Below, in pieces: positions 16,366-26,212 of a stretch of DNA of 58,410 nt. The notes beneath the pieces were generated by a model. It saw only the letters and a program-made list of their open reading frames with translations. It searched no databases and had not been told where the DNA came from. The position numbers and the translations under genes were made by a program. The number at the start of each line of letters is the position of its first letter. The stretch's first letter is position 1. Source of the stretch: Mariniblastus sp. (GTDB lineage Bacteria; Planctomycetota; Planctomycetia; Pirellulales; Pirellulaceae); NCBI GenBank assembly GCA_022447555.1, contig JAKVBF010000012.1, forward strand, positions 18,497-76,906, read 5' to 3'.

Positions 16366-17520
16366 TCAAAATACTGTTTCGTCGTGTTGAGAGGACGGGG
16401 CAAACCCTCGCAGTGCATCTTCGTACGCATGTTCGAGTTGATTTATCGCTTGTCGAAGGTCAAATTTTGCCACAGCCTCTTGGTAGGCGGCGGCACTCAT
16501 TTTTTCAACCAGTCGTGGATTTTCCGACACAAATTGAATTCCGGCTGCCAATGCCGAGACATCCCGCACCGGTACAATGGTTGCAGAGCGTTCCGAGTCA
16601 ACAATCTCAAGCACCGGTTTAATATCACTTGCGACAATCGGTAGTTTACATAAAGCCGCTTCAATTACGGCGTTGGGAAGGCCCTCAGATTCCGAGGGAA
16701 AGGCGAACACATCGGATGCCCGTAATAGAGCGACGACATCGTCGCGTGTTCCTAAAAAATGCACCCGTGACGCCAGTCCTAGTCCGGTTGCCTGCTGATG
16801 AAGCGCTTCTTGGAGGGGGCCATCGCCTGCGATTAAGATTTGAAAATTCAGCTGGCTGGCCTTTAATTTCGCGCATGCGTTTAAAAGGTCAGCATGTCGT
16901 TTGGTTTCAATCAGTCGACCAACCGTGATGATCGCAAAATCGGTGTCGCCCAACCCAAGCTTCTCGCGATACTTGTTTCGATCAAATGTTGCAGTGAATT
17001 GGCTGATGTCGTGTCCGTTGTGAATCAGCTTTAAACGTGATTCATCGATTTTCATGTCTCTCCAGAAATCCATCACACGGCGACTGTTGCAGACAATCGG
17101 GTAGCAATAACGGCCCAGTCCGTATTTCATCATAAACCCCTGCAGTGGCAGCAAAAGCTGCACGCCGCCGCAGGAATAGATGGCAGGGATTTTTGAGCGA
17201 AAAAGAAATCGACTGACGACCGCATAGTAACCGACCGTGGGTAAGAAAATATGTAACAAATCGACGCCCGAATGCTTTAATTCCTTGGCAATTTTCAACA
17301 GGTAGCGTGGCTGAAACTTTTTCGGAGCGTTGAGGCAACGAGTTGAAACCCCCGCTTCTTGCAACACTGTTTTCAAGGGGCTCTCGGTTTCGTGCAAATA
17401 CCACACCTCTGGAATGAATCGTGATCGATTCATGGCCTTACAGTATTGCACCAGGTTACGCTCGGTTCCGCCTCGGCTGAGCGTGGTGATTAAACAGATG
17501 ATTTTTTTAGGGGATTTCAA
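16366..17520 (-). CDS. Family 4 glycosyltransferase
   Basis: The protein has 384 residues with a GT-B fold. CLITTLSRGGTERNL opens the acceptor domain. The donor domain has VGRLIETKRHADLL (about 195), ILIAGDGPL (about 226) and SESEGLPNAVIEA (about 275), the family E-x7-E region. It matches the general capsule/exopolysaccharide GT4 type. Sugar specificity is unknown. The 285 bases downstream, before the next glycosyltransferase gene, hold nothing I recognise. Confidence 0.87.
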   Translation of the reverse strand: MKSPKKIICLITTLSRGGTERNLVQYCKAMNRSRFIPEVWYLHETESPLKTVLQEAGVSTRCLNAPKKFQPRYLLKIAKELKHSGVDLLHIFLPTVGYYAVVSRFLFRSKIPAIYSCGGVQLLLPLQGFMMKYGLGRYCYPIVCNSRRVMDFWRDMKIDESRLKLIHNGHDISQFTATFDRNKYREKLGLGDTDFAIITVGRLIETKRHADLLNACAKLKASQLNFQILIAGDGPLQEALHQQATGLGLASRVHFLGTRDDVVALLRASDVFAFPSESEGLPNAVIEAALCKLPIVASDIKPVLEIVDSERSATIVPVRDVSALAAGIQFVSENPRLVEKMSAAAYQEAVAKFDLRQAINQLEHAYEDALRGFAPSSQHDETVF

Positions 17521-17548
17521 AGTTGATACTTGACCAGCCGATGCAAGG

Positions 17549-19051
17549 CTATGCCTGGCGTGGGGGTTCTTGAGGGTACGGGATGGAATAGTTTGGGGTG
17601 TTTGAGATGCGATAGCGGAAGGGAATAGATAGCACGTAACAAAAGAATGAAACGTAAAGACCGGAATACAGGACGAACCGTATCAGTCCTTCGGAGAACG
17701 TATATCGACTGCAAACGGCCAAGAATGTGACCAGGGTGACCAGCAGCACTTGCCAGACAATCGAGGTCGATGTCCGGGCTTTATTCTCGATTATTTTTGC
17801 CAGCGAGCCGACCAGTAGAAAGACCAAGCAAGCGCCGTAAAAACCAAAATCGAAATACAGATCAGCGAATACGGAAGTTCCGGTACCTGAGACTCCTTTA
17901 CCAATCTTCCCCTGAATGAGCAAGGTAAGCAGCAAGCTGCTACTATTGTCTATGCTGTCGCGCACCCCAAACAGCCGCCGGCCGAATGGAATGATTCCCA
18001 ATAACTGTCGAACTTGCATTTTCCCGTAGCTGTACTCGTCTTTGGTGTAATCCACGGCCACAAAGCCGCAGACGGCACTGGTTCCCAAATTGTTCAAGGC
18101 TGAATTGATATTGGTGGCGGGGTCAAAATCATATGATTCTGTCTTGGCTGACCGAAAAGCTAGAATGAAACCTAGAAAAAAAACGAATACGATACTGGTG
18201 ATCGCCAAGGTTTTTAATTTCAATGGCTTTACAAATTCAGAATAGGCAATGATAAATGCGCCGGAAACCGTTACCAGTGTGGAGCGATCTCCGTGCACCC
18301 CAATCGCGACCACAGTTGTGGCAATCAATAGCATGTCGAGATAACCAACGCCGAAAGCACCACGACGTTTTTTTCGTGTCTTCTTAAAAATTCGCCCGCG
18401 GGAAGCCATTGCGATCGTCATACCGGCCATCAGAAAGACGGTTCCCAGCTGAAAGAAAATATTGGCTACGAAGCTAATGTTATTGGTCCCTGAATAAACG
18501 CCGAAAAACCGAGCTGGACCGACGATCATGACAAAAGCTAAAAAGCCCATGAAGCCCAGCCGAATCACAAGCCGACCTAATCGCTGCCATGCCCTCTCAA
18601 CAGCCTGGGGCGGTTTTTGACTGTTAATAATCGGGAAGAATCGCTTGGTCTTAATAAAATAAAAACCGAATAGAAAAGCATTCACGGCAGTCAGGTACAT
18701 TGCCAACGAAATACAGACCGTATGGGGGCAGTTCGCGTTCCGGATGTACCAAATTTCACCCATGTCTTCATTCAGATCAAATGTCCAATAAATAAAATAA
18801 GCATAGTGAATCACACAGAACGACAGCGTGAAGAGAACATCCGCTGTCAACCAGTTGACCGGCTTTGGTTCGAGGCTTTTGGCTAGGAATAGCAGGCCGA
18901 TCGTCGCGCCAACAAAAAACAGGCAGATCGAAACGAACAGCTTGTCGGGTGACGTTGGCGCAATGGTGGTCAGGCCAATCCCCACCAGGGCAATCAGCAG
19001 GAAGCCAAAGGCAAAGATAATTTCGTGACTACGAGTTTGATTGTTCATCAA
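17549..19051 (-). CDS. Wzy-type oligosaccharide repeat-unit polymerase
   Basis: The protein has 500 residues and is strongly hydrophobic, with about 11-12 predicted membrane segments and a large polar loop at about 290-380. The late GTGTSVFADLYFDFGFYG segment is typical of O-antigen/repeat-unit polymerases (Wzy), as are the position in the locus and the presence of a flippase. Wzy proteins join lipid-linked repeats at the outer face of the inner membrane. Sequence conservation in the family is low, so topology and context carry much of the call. Its ATG overlaps the stop of the upstream GT2 gene by 4 bases. Confidence 0.8.
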   Translation of the reverse strand: MMNNQTRSHEIIFAFGFLLIALVGIGLTTIAPTSPDKLFVSICLFFVGATIGLLFLAKSLEPKPVNWLTADVLFTLSFCVIHYAYFIYWTFDLNEDMGEIWYIRNANCPHTVCISLAMYLTAVNAFLFGFYFIKTKRFFPIINSQKPPQAVERAWQRLGRLVIRLGFMGFLAFVMIVGPARFFGVYSGTNNISFVANIFFQLGTVFLMAGMTIAMASRGRIFKKTRKKRRGAFGVGYLDMLLIATTVVAIGVHGDRSTLVTVSGAFIIAYSEFVKPLKLKTLAITSIVFVFFLGFILAFRSAKTESYDFDPATNINSALNNLGTSAVCGFVAVDYTKDEYSYGKMQVRQLLGIIPFGRRLFGVRDSIDNSSSLLLTLLIQGKIGKGVSGTGTSVFADLYFDFGFYGACLVFLLVGSLAKIIENKARTSTSIVWQVLLVTLVTFLAVCSRYTFSEGLIRFVLYSGLYVSFFCYVLSIPFRYRISNTPNYSIPYPQEPPRQA

Positions 19052-20040
19052 GTTTTTTGTTGGTTAGGTTGCTTCAACTTTTTTAAAAAGCTTCTAGCAG
19101 TCAGAAACAGCCATTGCATCGAACGAATCACGTTGGTTGGCAGAAGTGCCAACAATTGGTATCGCCGCGCGATGCCAGCGATATGAAGTTGTCGGTACTC
19201 TCTCAGCAGCCATCTGGCATGGGCGGTATTACCGTACCTGATGGTGTTGCGTAGCTTCTGGTTCGATTTGAATCGGACGAACTGATTAACAAGTTGTCGG
19301 TCTTTAGGCTCCAGTGTTTCGGCCATCTTTAAAAAGCGTTGGATCGATAAAATCCAGGACTCATCATTTCCGTAAGCTGCCAGTCCAGTCAGGCTATTAG
19401 TGTTGCCAACGTTGTATTTGGCTACCGGTTGGCTCGCAAACCCTATCTGGCGGTGAGCCAACGCCAATCGGAACCAAAGGTCGGTATCGTGGCTCGTCTT
19501 TTGCCGTTCATCAAAACCACCCACTTCTTTCAAAAAGGATCTTCGCACCACCACCGCTCCGGTCCAGATAGAACATTTCGTTGCGAGCAAATTTAGTGGA
19601 TCGAAAATGGTCGCGTGTTGTTTCTCGGTGGCGAGACATCCTAATGATGACAATCGCACTCGTTGTCCATTTTTTTCAATTTCGTAGCGACCAAACGCCC
19701 AGTGGAGCTCGGGATGATTCAGCAACAGGTCGCGGAAATGTTCATTGTGACAAGGAAGCCAAGCGTCATCGCTATCTAGGAATGCAACCCAATCGTATTG
19801 GCATTTTGAGATGCCAAAATTACGAGCGGAGCTGGAACCCCCATTTTCTTTGCGGAAAAAATTCACGGACTCCCCAAAGCTTTCCGCTACTTTAGCGGTT
19901 CCGTCGGTGGAGCCGTCATCGACGACGATGATTTCATTGGCGGGACAGGTCTGCGAAAGCACCGAATTGAGGGCGCGACCGAGGGTCGATTCAGCATTGT
20001 AGGCGGGTATAACAACAGACAAGGGAAAAGATTGATTCAT
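19048..20040 (-). CDS. Family 2 glycosyltransferase
   Basis: The protein has 330 residues. The GT-A core shows LSVVIPAYNAESTLGRAL (7-24), VVDDGSTDGT (39-48), the GGSSSARNFG loop and the FLDSDDAW metal site (about 88). The C-terminal 100 residues are basic with a hydrophobic stretch and may contact the membrane. It would act in repeat-unit assembly. It overlaps the polymerase gene by 4 bases, indicating translational coupling. Sugar specificity is not evident. Confidence 0.88.
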   Translation of the reverse strand: MNQSFPLSVVIPAYNAESTLGRALNSVLSQTCPANEIIVVDDGSTDGTAKVAESFGESVNFFRKENGGSSSARNFGISKCQYDWVAFLDSDDAWLPCHNEHFRDLLLNHPELHWAFGRYEIEKNGQRVRLSSLGCLATEKQHATIFDPLNLLATKCSIWTGAVVVRRSFLKEVGGFDERQKTSHDTDLWFRLALAHRQIGFASQPVAKYNVGNTNSLTGLAAYGNDESWILSIQRFLKMAETLEPKDRQLVNQFVRFKSNQKLRNTIRYGNTAHARWLLREYRQLHIAGIARRYQLLALLPTNVIRSMQWLFLTARSFLKKLKQPNQQKT

Positions 20041-20063
20041 TTAGGATAGCTTAACTTCTCGTT

Positions 20064-21002
20064 TCAGTGCTGGATCCCATTAAGTGGCTCGTGTGTTGGA
20101 AATGCTGAAGATTGATACTCAAAAATACAACCTTTCCATTTTTCTAGCGTCCAGGTTTCTTCAAATCGCTGTTCGAGCGGCTGGTGTATGCCTGGCAGGG
20201 ACTTGATTTTTGCCAATCCATACCGCATCCAAATAGGCCATGGTACACGTGCTATTTTCATTCGGCTTGTCTGAATTGCCCGGGCCATTCCTCTGCCGGC
20301 TCGAAATGCGCGGCCCAGAATCCATTGTTCTGTGACTTGGTCTTCGCGGATCATGTGCTTAACCTGCGCGGTTGGCACGTAGACAAACGGCTGGCCTTGC
20401 TCTCGCTGCATACGGTTCAGGAACTCGGTTTCACTTCCCATCGCATATTGATTACCGGCAGGTCCAATCGTTTCGTCAAATGCTGCGAGGTCAAACAAAC
20501 TGCGGCGGACCAGCATGTTTGGGCCTACTGGAGGCTTGGCGACGACGCCTTCCTCGTCAGCTGGAGTGTATTCCGAAAACAAAACCGTGCGTTGGCCTTT
20601 GATGTTCTTTATCCATTTCGGCGTGTTGGTAGGGAACAGTGGATCGATACGGCCACCAAACAGGGCGTGATCGGGCCATCGTCGGGTTGCGGCTGAAAAT
20701 TCTTGCAGCCAGGATGGGTTGGCTTGAACGTCGTCGTCGGTGAAAACGAGCAGTGTGCCGGTTGATTTTCGAACAGCCTGATTCAAGCAGATGTTTTTGC
20801 CCGGTGTAGAGCAATGCCAAAAGTTAAGCGGTAATTGATTGCTCCATCGTTTCAGCACGTCTTCAGTACTATCTTGACTTCCATTGTCCACCACCAAAAA
20901 CTCTACGGTCAAACCCGATGTATCCAGTTTGGAAAAACTAGCCAGCGTCTGGTCCAATAGGGCGGCTCGGTTGCGGGTTGATAGGATGATGGAAATACTC
21001 AT
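20064..21002 (-). CDS. Family 2 glycosyltransferase
   Basis: The protein has 312 residues. It begins with SIILSTRNRAALLDQTL, followed by LVVDNGSQDST (about 35) and the FTDDDVQANPSWL metal-binding region (about 91). A mid-protein GPNMLVRRSLF and GSETEFLNR match the galactosyl/glucosyl-type GT2 branch with conserved ED-like acceptor residues. It is part of the glycosyltransferase run of the locus, 23 bases upstream of the next GT2 gene. Donor sugar is unknown. Confidence 0.87.
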   Translation of the reverse strand: MSISIILSTRNRAALLDQTLASFSKLDTSGLTVEFLVVDNGSQDSTEDVLKRWSNQLPLNFWHCSTPGKNICLNQAVRKSTGTLLVFTDDDVQANPSWLQEFSAATRRWPDHALFGGRIDPLFPTNTPKWIKNIKGQRTVLFSEYTPADEEGVVAKPPVGPNMLVRRSLFDLAAFDETIGPAGNQYAMGSETEFLNRMQREQGQPFVYVPTAQVKHMIREDQVTEQWILGRAFRAGRGMARAIQTSRMKIARVPWPIWMRYGLAKIKSLPGIHQPLEQRFEETWTLEKWKGCIFEYQSSAFPTHEPLNGIQH

Positions 21003-21111
21003 TAACGGAACTGTTGAATGCTTGTTTTTGAAAAGATGATTTTACTTTTATCTGCTACAGTGAGATTTAAATCTTGTTTAGGTGTCATTTTCAAGACTGA
21101 TCACGGATCCG

Positions 21112-22293
21112 CTATTTTTCATCATGAATGGTTGAAAGCAGAACTTGCTGGAGCGATTGTATTTGGTTGTGGCTATCCCATTTCGAGATGTGCTTTTTAG
21201 CCATAGCTCCCATGGCCGTTCGATTTTCACGATTTCGGGCAAGCTGAGACATGTACTCTGCCATACCCTCCCAGTCAGTTTCTTCAACTAGAAAACCGGT
21301 CTCACCGTGAATCACTTGCTCCGGTATGCTGGCATGCCGAGTGCTAACGATAGGCAGGCTACTAGCCGCTGCTTCAGCGATGGCCACAGGCCAGCCTTCT
21401 CGATCACCCGATTCTGGGGTGACCGAGTGCTGCACAAAAACATCCGCGGTCGCTAGCTCACGCTGAACTGTGCTACTGGGTTGGGCGCCGAGAAAAGTTA
21501 CCACGGATGTGAGGTTGAGCTGGGTGACCAGCTGTTGGCACTCTTTCTTCAGCAACCCATCGCCAACGATTCGCAATCGGGTTTGCGGGTGTTGTTGATG
21601 GCACTTGCCAAACGCACGAATGGTAGCCTGAGGTGATTTTTTGTGAGTTAATCTGCCTACCATGAGAAAACGACACTCTTGTTCAGTCTTGGGTTCAGCC
21701 TCGAATTGTTCTGTAGGAACGCCGTAAGGTAGGTATACTATTTTACTCGAATCAATCCCTTGGTTAATTAACCAATCTCGCATGTAGTTGGCGACGACGA
21801 TCAAACGCGATGCGGCTATGAGGCCGGGCTTAAGGTTTCGAACATAGTCGGGGTCAAGTACTTTCTGTGAAAGGTCGAAGCCGTTGAAATGAATCACGTA
21901 GGGAATCTCGGAATCAATCAGTCGCTTTGTGAACTTAGTGGCCATGGTTCCATAGTGAACGAGGCAGGCGTCGAAGTTGTTCGCGGTAAGTTGTTCCCAT
22001 TTTGATGCACCAAATTCCCGGCTTTCAGTGGTAGCCGATAAACTTAACCACTTGCGAATAACTCGCCTGCATTTTCGATAACCGCGAGACAGTTTACTCA
22101 TTGAAGGTTGCATTTCGGTGACGGCACAATTTGACGCCGGATAGTCAACCTGATTTTGGTGGTTGTAGCAAAGGACGTGCACGTCAAAATGGTCAATCAC
22201 CGTTGCTTGTCGGTATAACCATACTTCACTGCGGATGCCCAGAGCGGGGGTAATGAGTAATAGCTTTGGTTTCTTATTTCGTTTTTCGTGCAT
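21112..22293 (-). CDS. Family 4 glycosyltransferase
   Basis: The protein has 393 residues with a GT-B fold. The N-terminus LLLITPALGIRSEVWLYRQA is typical of the sucrose-synthase-like GT4 group. YGVPTEQF, VGRLTHKKSPQATI (about 225) and ESGDREGWPVAIAEAAAS (about 310) form the donor site, and HGETGFLVEE lies near the end. It is expected to build the repeat unit together with its neighbours. Gaps of about 110 bases on both sides hold no recognisable gene. Confidence 0.87.
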   Translation of the reverse strand: MHEKRNKKPKLLLITPALGIRSEVWLYRQATVIDHFDVHVLCYNHQNQVDYPASNCAVTEMQPSMSKLSRGYRKCRRVIRKWLSLSATTESREFGASKWEQLTANNFDACLVHYGTMATKFTKRLIDSEIPYVIHFNGFDLSQKVLDPDYVRNLKPGLIAASRLIVVANYMRDWLINQGIDSSKIVYLPYGVPTEQFEAEPKTEQECRFLMVGRLTHKKSPQATIRAFGKCHQQHPQTRLRIVGDGLLKKECQQLVTQLNLTSVVTFLGAQPSSTVQRELATADVFVQHSVTPESGDREGWPVAIAEAAASSLPIVSTRHASIPEQVIHGETGFLVEETDWEGMAEYMSQLARNRENRTAMGAMAKKHISKWDSHNQIQSLQQVLLSTIHDEK

Positions 22294-22400
22294 CAGATTG
22301 GGTTTAAAATTTGTCCAGTTAAAGATTTTTTATCAAAGCGATTGGCAACGCGGGCCTTGTGTTGATGGTAGTTCTGAAATTGATTTAGGACACATATGAT

Positions 22401-23918
22401 TTAGGAAGGTCCGATAGACGGCGATATTTGATTGGAGGGTCGATTCACCAGAAAGGTTTTTATTTCGGCGACCGATTTTCGATCAAACACAAGGACCAGC
22501 CCGGCATATACGATAACGCCTATAGGGACGCCCGTTAGCAGCATAACGATGTGGCTGACTTCGGTACCGACCAACGTGATGAATGAATAAACCGTAAGCC
22601 CCATGAGGCAAGATAATAACAAGGGTTTACAGCACGCCTTCCAAACATCCCGGAGTCTGACGGGAATGACACGACCGAGAATCATTAAATTTGGAATCGC
22701 GATGATAGCCGAAGCGATGGTGTAGGCGAGGGCAATGCCGAGGGTGCCGTATGGCAAGCCAACAACGATTGCAGCAATGACGAAAAGTTTAAACAAGAGG
22801 CCCCATTTGAATTGAATCATGGTGGCGCCTTGGGATTGGTAAATAGACCCGTTCAATGCCACAATCGACTGGCTCACACCGAGCAGGGAGAGGACTCGTA
22901 ATATTTCAACGCTCCCCTCCCACTGCGTGCCATAAAGACCGAGGATGATGGGTTCGGCCATAACAAACGCACCAATGGATGTGGGGAATGCGAGCAGGCT
23001 AACCATCCGAACGACACGCAGGTACCCTTTTTTGACAAGTTGCTTGTCGTCCTTGATTTTTGCTAATGAGGGGAACATGACCTTGGCAATCACGTAGGTG
23101 ATATTAGCCAAAGGAAACAGCATTAAAGAGTATGGCTTGTTGTAATAGCCCAATGCTTGGTCGCCGAGAAATTTTCCTATCAGTAATTTGTCAAAGTTTC
23201 GGGCCCAGTAATTCAAGCTGTTCGTGCCCATCAAGGGCAACCCATATGCAGCAGCGCTTTGCAGGGCAGCCGTTTCAAAAATCAACTTTGGTCGCCAAGG
23301 GTTAAACGACCACAGCAAAACGACAGCGAAAAAAGTACGAAACATGATTTGTCCGACGAGCGACCAGACCCCACAACCACTTAGCGCCATGCCGACGGCA
23401 ATTAAACCGGCCAGCGAGATTGAAATCGCATCGACAAAAAACAAAGACCGAAAGCGAAGTTCTTTTTCAAACAACGTACGATGTATAGTACAAAGTGAGT
23501 TCAAGATGAAGTTGAGGGCAATGACGAGCACTAAGGCAGCGAGCTGGGGTTGTCCGTAAAATGAGGCAATGGAGGACGCCGACGCCGCCAGCAGGCCCGC
23601 CAAGAGCCAGCCGATCACAAAGTTTGACCAGAATACGGTCGATAAATCCGCGAGTGAAATGTTTTGTTTATGAATCAAGGAACGACTGAGTCCAGAGCCG
23701 GAAAATAAACTTCCGAACCGTGAAAATACCATCACCATTGCAAGCAACCCAAACTCTTCCGGTGCCAGCAGTCTCGAAAGCACGACGCCAAGGGCAAAGG
23801 CAACCAATTGATAATAGGCTTGTTGTCCTAGGTTCCATTTCGTGCCAGAAATGGTCGCATGTTTGAGTTCGTCTGTTTTCAAAATCGGATTTATTGATGA
23901 ATGCTGCGGTGTAACCAA
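22401..23918 (-). CDS. Wzx-type lipopolysaccharide/exopolysaccharide flippase
   Basis: The protein has 505 residues with about 12-14 hydrophobic segments spread over its whole length, matching the MOP-superfamily polysaccharide transporters of the WzxC/Polysacc_synt_3 kind. The N-terminal GTKWNLGQQAYYQ, VLSRLLAPEEFGLLAM (about 48) and GLSRSLIHKQ segments are characteristic. It would flip undecaprenyl-linked repeat units to the outer face of the inner membrane for the Wzy polymerase. It sits between rmlA and the glycosyltransferases. The substrate cannot be predicted. Confidence 0.88.
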   Translation of the reverse strand: MVTPQHSSINPILKTDELKHATISGTKWNLGQQAYYQLVAFALGVVLSRLLAPEEFGLLAMVMVFSRFGSLFSGSGLSRSLIHKQNISLADLSTVFWSNFVIGWLLAGLLAASASSIASFYGQPQLAALVLVIALNFILNSLCTIHRTLFEKELRFRSLFFVDAISISLAGLIAVGMALSGCGVWSLVGQIMFRTFFAVVLLWSFNPWRPKLIFETAALQSAAAYGLPLMGTNSLNYWARNFDKLLIGKFLGDQALGYYNKPYSLMLFPLANITYVIAKVMFPSLAKIKDDKQLVKKGYLRVVRMVSLLAFPTSIGAFVMAEPIILGLYGTQWEGSVEILRVLSLLGVSQSIVALNGSIYQSQGATMIQFKWGLLFKLFVIAAIVVGLPYGTLGIALAYTIASAIIAIPNLMILGRVIPVRLRDVWKACCKPLLLSCLMGLTVYSFITLVGTEVSHIVMLLTGVPIGVIVYAGLVLVFDRKSVAEIKTFLVNRPSNQISPSIGPS

Positions 23919-24192
23919 TTACGGTAAAACGACTCGGGCGTAGCCAATGTCATTAGCGACCGGCCAGCATTAACGAGTGATTGTCTGTAGATTATCAGGG
24001 CTAAAAAAATCAACGGGTGCCCAATAGACATCTTGCCCTTTCTTTTGGCCGATTGCCTTCGCCGTGGATATAGCGATTGAGGTTGCGCCACTCTTTTGGT
24101 TGCCCAGAGCGGGTGAGGGTTGAATGGACGCCATCCACCCGAGAAGACTAAATTTCCCGGCTGCGCAACGACTTCTGATGGGATTGGGTAGT

Positions 24193-25077
24193 TTAAAACG
24201 CATTTTCGATCCGAGGCCACTCCGACACCTCACGTAAGTACTTGCCGTAACCGCTTTTTGGATACGCTTCAGCCAGTTGCAGGAGTTGTGTCTGGCTGAT
24301 GAAGCCCATGTAATAGGCGACTTCCTCAATGCAACCGATCTTAGTCCCTTGACGTTCTTCAATCACCCGAACGAAGGTGGATGCTTCCTCGAGCGACTGG
24401 AATGTCCCCGTATCAAGCCAAGCGATACCGCGATTGAAAACGGTCACTTCCAATTTACCCCGGCCTAGGTACACATTGTTGATTGCAGTGATCTCACGTT
24501 CCCCGCGATGGGATGGTTGAACCTGTTTGGCGATGGAAACCACATCGTTGTCATACAAATAGAGCCCGGGGATGGCATAGTTCGATTGCGGATTCTCCGG
24601 TTTTTCTTCAATAGAGATTGCCTTGCCCGACTTGTCGAATTGCACCACACCATAGGGAGCGGGATCCCGTACATAGGCGGCAAAGACAACTGCTCCATCT
24701 GGGTCCGTGTGGCTACGAATCAGTTCGCCAAAACCAGATCCGTAAAAAATGTTGTCACCGAGGATTAAAGCGACTTTGTCATTGCCGATGAAATTTTCAC
24801 CAATGGTGAACGCCTCGGCCAAGCCCTTGGGATCGTCTTGTGTTGCGTAGCTGAAGGAACAGCCAATTGTTTGACCGTCGCCAAGGAGCCGCTGGAAATG
24901 CGGCAAATCAACGGAGGTTGAAATGATTAAGATCTCTCGAATGCCGGCGAGCATCAGCACGGACAAGGGGTAGTAGATCATCGGTTTGTCATAAACCGGA
25001 ATCATCTGTTTCGAAATGGCGAGGGTGATGGGATGCAACCGCGTACCCGTTCCTCCCGCAAGGATGATGCCTTTCAT
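24193..25077 (-). CDS. rmlA: Glucose-1-phosphate thymidylyltransferase
   Basis: The protein has 294 residues, full length for RmlA/RfbA. KGIILAGGTGTRLHPIT at the N-terminus is the dTTP-binding signature; SKQMIPVYDKPMIYYPLS, LGDNIFYG (about 107) and NRGIAWLDTGT (about 216) follow. It makes dTDP-glucose from dTTP and glucose-1-phosphate. Its ATG overlaps the rmlB stop by 4 bases, so the two are coupled. No rmlC or rmlD is present in the window, so the final dTDP-sugar need not be rhamnose. A 274-base gap downstream separates it from the flippase gene and holds no gene I can support. Confidence 0.95.
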   Translation of the reverse strand: MKGIILAGGTGTRLHPITLAISKQMIPVYDKPMIYYPLSVLMLAGIREILIISTSVDLPHFQRLLGDGQTIGCSFSYATQDDPKGLAEAFTIGENFIGNDKVALILGDNIFYGSGFGELIRSHTDPDGAVVFAAYVRDPAPYGVVQFDKSGKAISIEEKPENPQSNYAIPGLYLYDNDVVSIAKQVQPSHRGEREITAINNVYLGRGKLEVTVFNRGIAWLDTGTFQSLEEASTFVRVIEERQGTKIGCIEEVAYYMGFISQTQLLQLAEAYPKSGYGKYLREVSEWPRIENAF

Positions 25078-26210
25078 GAGGTTGCCCTTCCCGGGCCTGC
25101 TTGGTGTCGGTCGGGTTCCAAAAACAGGGCATCACCGGGTGTCGCGTCGTTGGATGTATCTGCCATAACGGCTCGGCACCAATCCGGGTGGTTTAAATAC
25201 CACTGAACCGTTTTCCGCAGGCCATCGGCCAGCGTCTCTTGCGGTCGCCACTTCAGCTGTTGCTTTATCTTTGAGGAGTCAATGGCGTATCTAAGGTCAT
25301 GTCCCGCTCGATCGGTAACAAAAGAGATCAGTTCGCTGTAGCTCTGAATTCCTTTTGCCGAAAGGTTTTGATCGTGGGCGACTGGTCGTGTCTGATCCAA
25401 TATCTCACAAATGTTCCGAACCAAAGCGAGATTGCTGAGTTCACAATTGCCGCCGATATTATACGTTTCACCCACGCTCCCTTTTGACATCACCGCGTGT
25501 AACGCCCGAGCGTGATCCTCCACGTGCAGCCAGTCGCGAATATTTTCGCCGTTACCATAGACGGGTATGGTCTCCCCCGCCAACGCCCTCAGGATGACGA
25601 CAGGAACGAATTTTTCGGGGTGCTGAAAAGGTCCGTAGTTGTTGGAGCAGTGGGTAACGAATACTGGCAGTCCAAACGTTGCATGCCAAGACCGTACCAG
25701 ATGATCCGAGGATGCTTTACTGGCAGAATAGGGCGATCTTGGGTCGTATGGCGTTTTCTCATGAAAGGGCGTCGCATCCATGGAGAGCGATCCGTACACT
25801 TCGTCGGTCGAGACGTGAAGGAAGCGAAATGCATCCTGCTGATCTAGGCTTAGTTGGTTGAAGTGATTGAGGGCGTGATGCAAAAGATGGTAGGTTCCAA
25901 CAATATTGGTTTGAATGAACTCGCCAGGCCCGTCGATCGAGCGGTCGACATGTGATTCGGCAGCTAAGTGAAAGACCCATTCGGGCCGGTATTGTTGAAA
26001 TAGCCGGGCGACTTCGGTCCCGTTGACGATGTCCACCTGTTCCAATTGGTACCGAGGGTTGGAGGCAACGTCGATGAGAGACTGTGTGCTACCCGCGTAG
26101 GTTAACTTATCAGCGTTGATCACCGAATGATCGGTTTCTTTTAACAAACGCCGTACGAGGTGAGATCCAATAAATCCCGCCCCACCTGTCAGCAATATGG
26201 TTTTTGACAT
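25074..26210 (-). CDS. rmlB: dTDP-glucose 4,6-dehydratase
   Basis: The protein has 378 residues, slightly longer than usual because of a polar C-terminal tail. LLTGGAGFIGSHLVRR binds NAD; STDEVYG (about 134) supplies the catalytic Asp-Glu and SPYSASK the Tyr-x-x-x-Lys. HVDRSIDGP and NIRDWLHVEDH are RmlB hallmarks. It converts dTDP-glucose to dTDP-4-keto-6-deoxyglucose, the branch point for rhamnose and other 6-deoxy sugars. It is coupled to rmlA by an ATGA overlap and starts 2 bases after the secreted hypothetical gene. Confidence 0.95.
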   Translation of the reverse strand: MSKTILLTGGAGFIGSHLVRRLLKETDHSVINADKLTYAGSTQSLIDVASNPRYQLEQVDIVNGTEVARLFQQYRPEWVFHLAAESHVDRSIDGPGEFIQTNIVGTYHLLHHALNHFNQLSLDQQDAFRFLHVSTDEVYGSLSMDATPFHEKTPYDPRSPYSASKASSDHLVRSWHATFGLPVFVTHCSNNYGPFQHPEKFVPVVILRALAGETIPVYGNGENIRDWLHVEDHARALHAVMSKGSVGETYNIGGNCELSNLALVRNICEILDQTRPVAHDQNLSAKGIQSYSELISFVTDRAGHDLRYAIDSSKIKQQLKWRPQETLADGLRKTVQWYLNHPDWCRAVMADTSNDATPGDALFLEPDRHQAGPGRATS

Positions 26211-26212
26211 CG

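Noticed and set aside
23891-24362. Overlapping - strand frames of 109 and 130 codons between rmlA and the flippase, considered as rmlC or an acetyltransferase
   Set aside because: Both start inside rmlA in another frame, and neither shows RmlC, RmlD or hexapeptide-repeat motifs.
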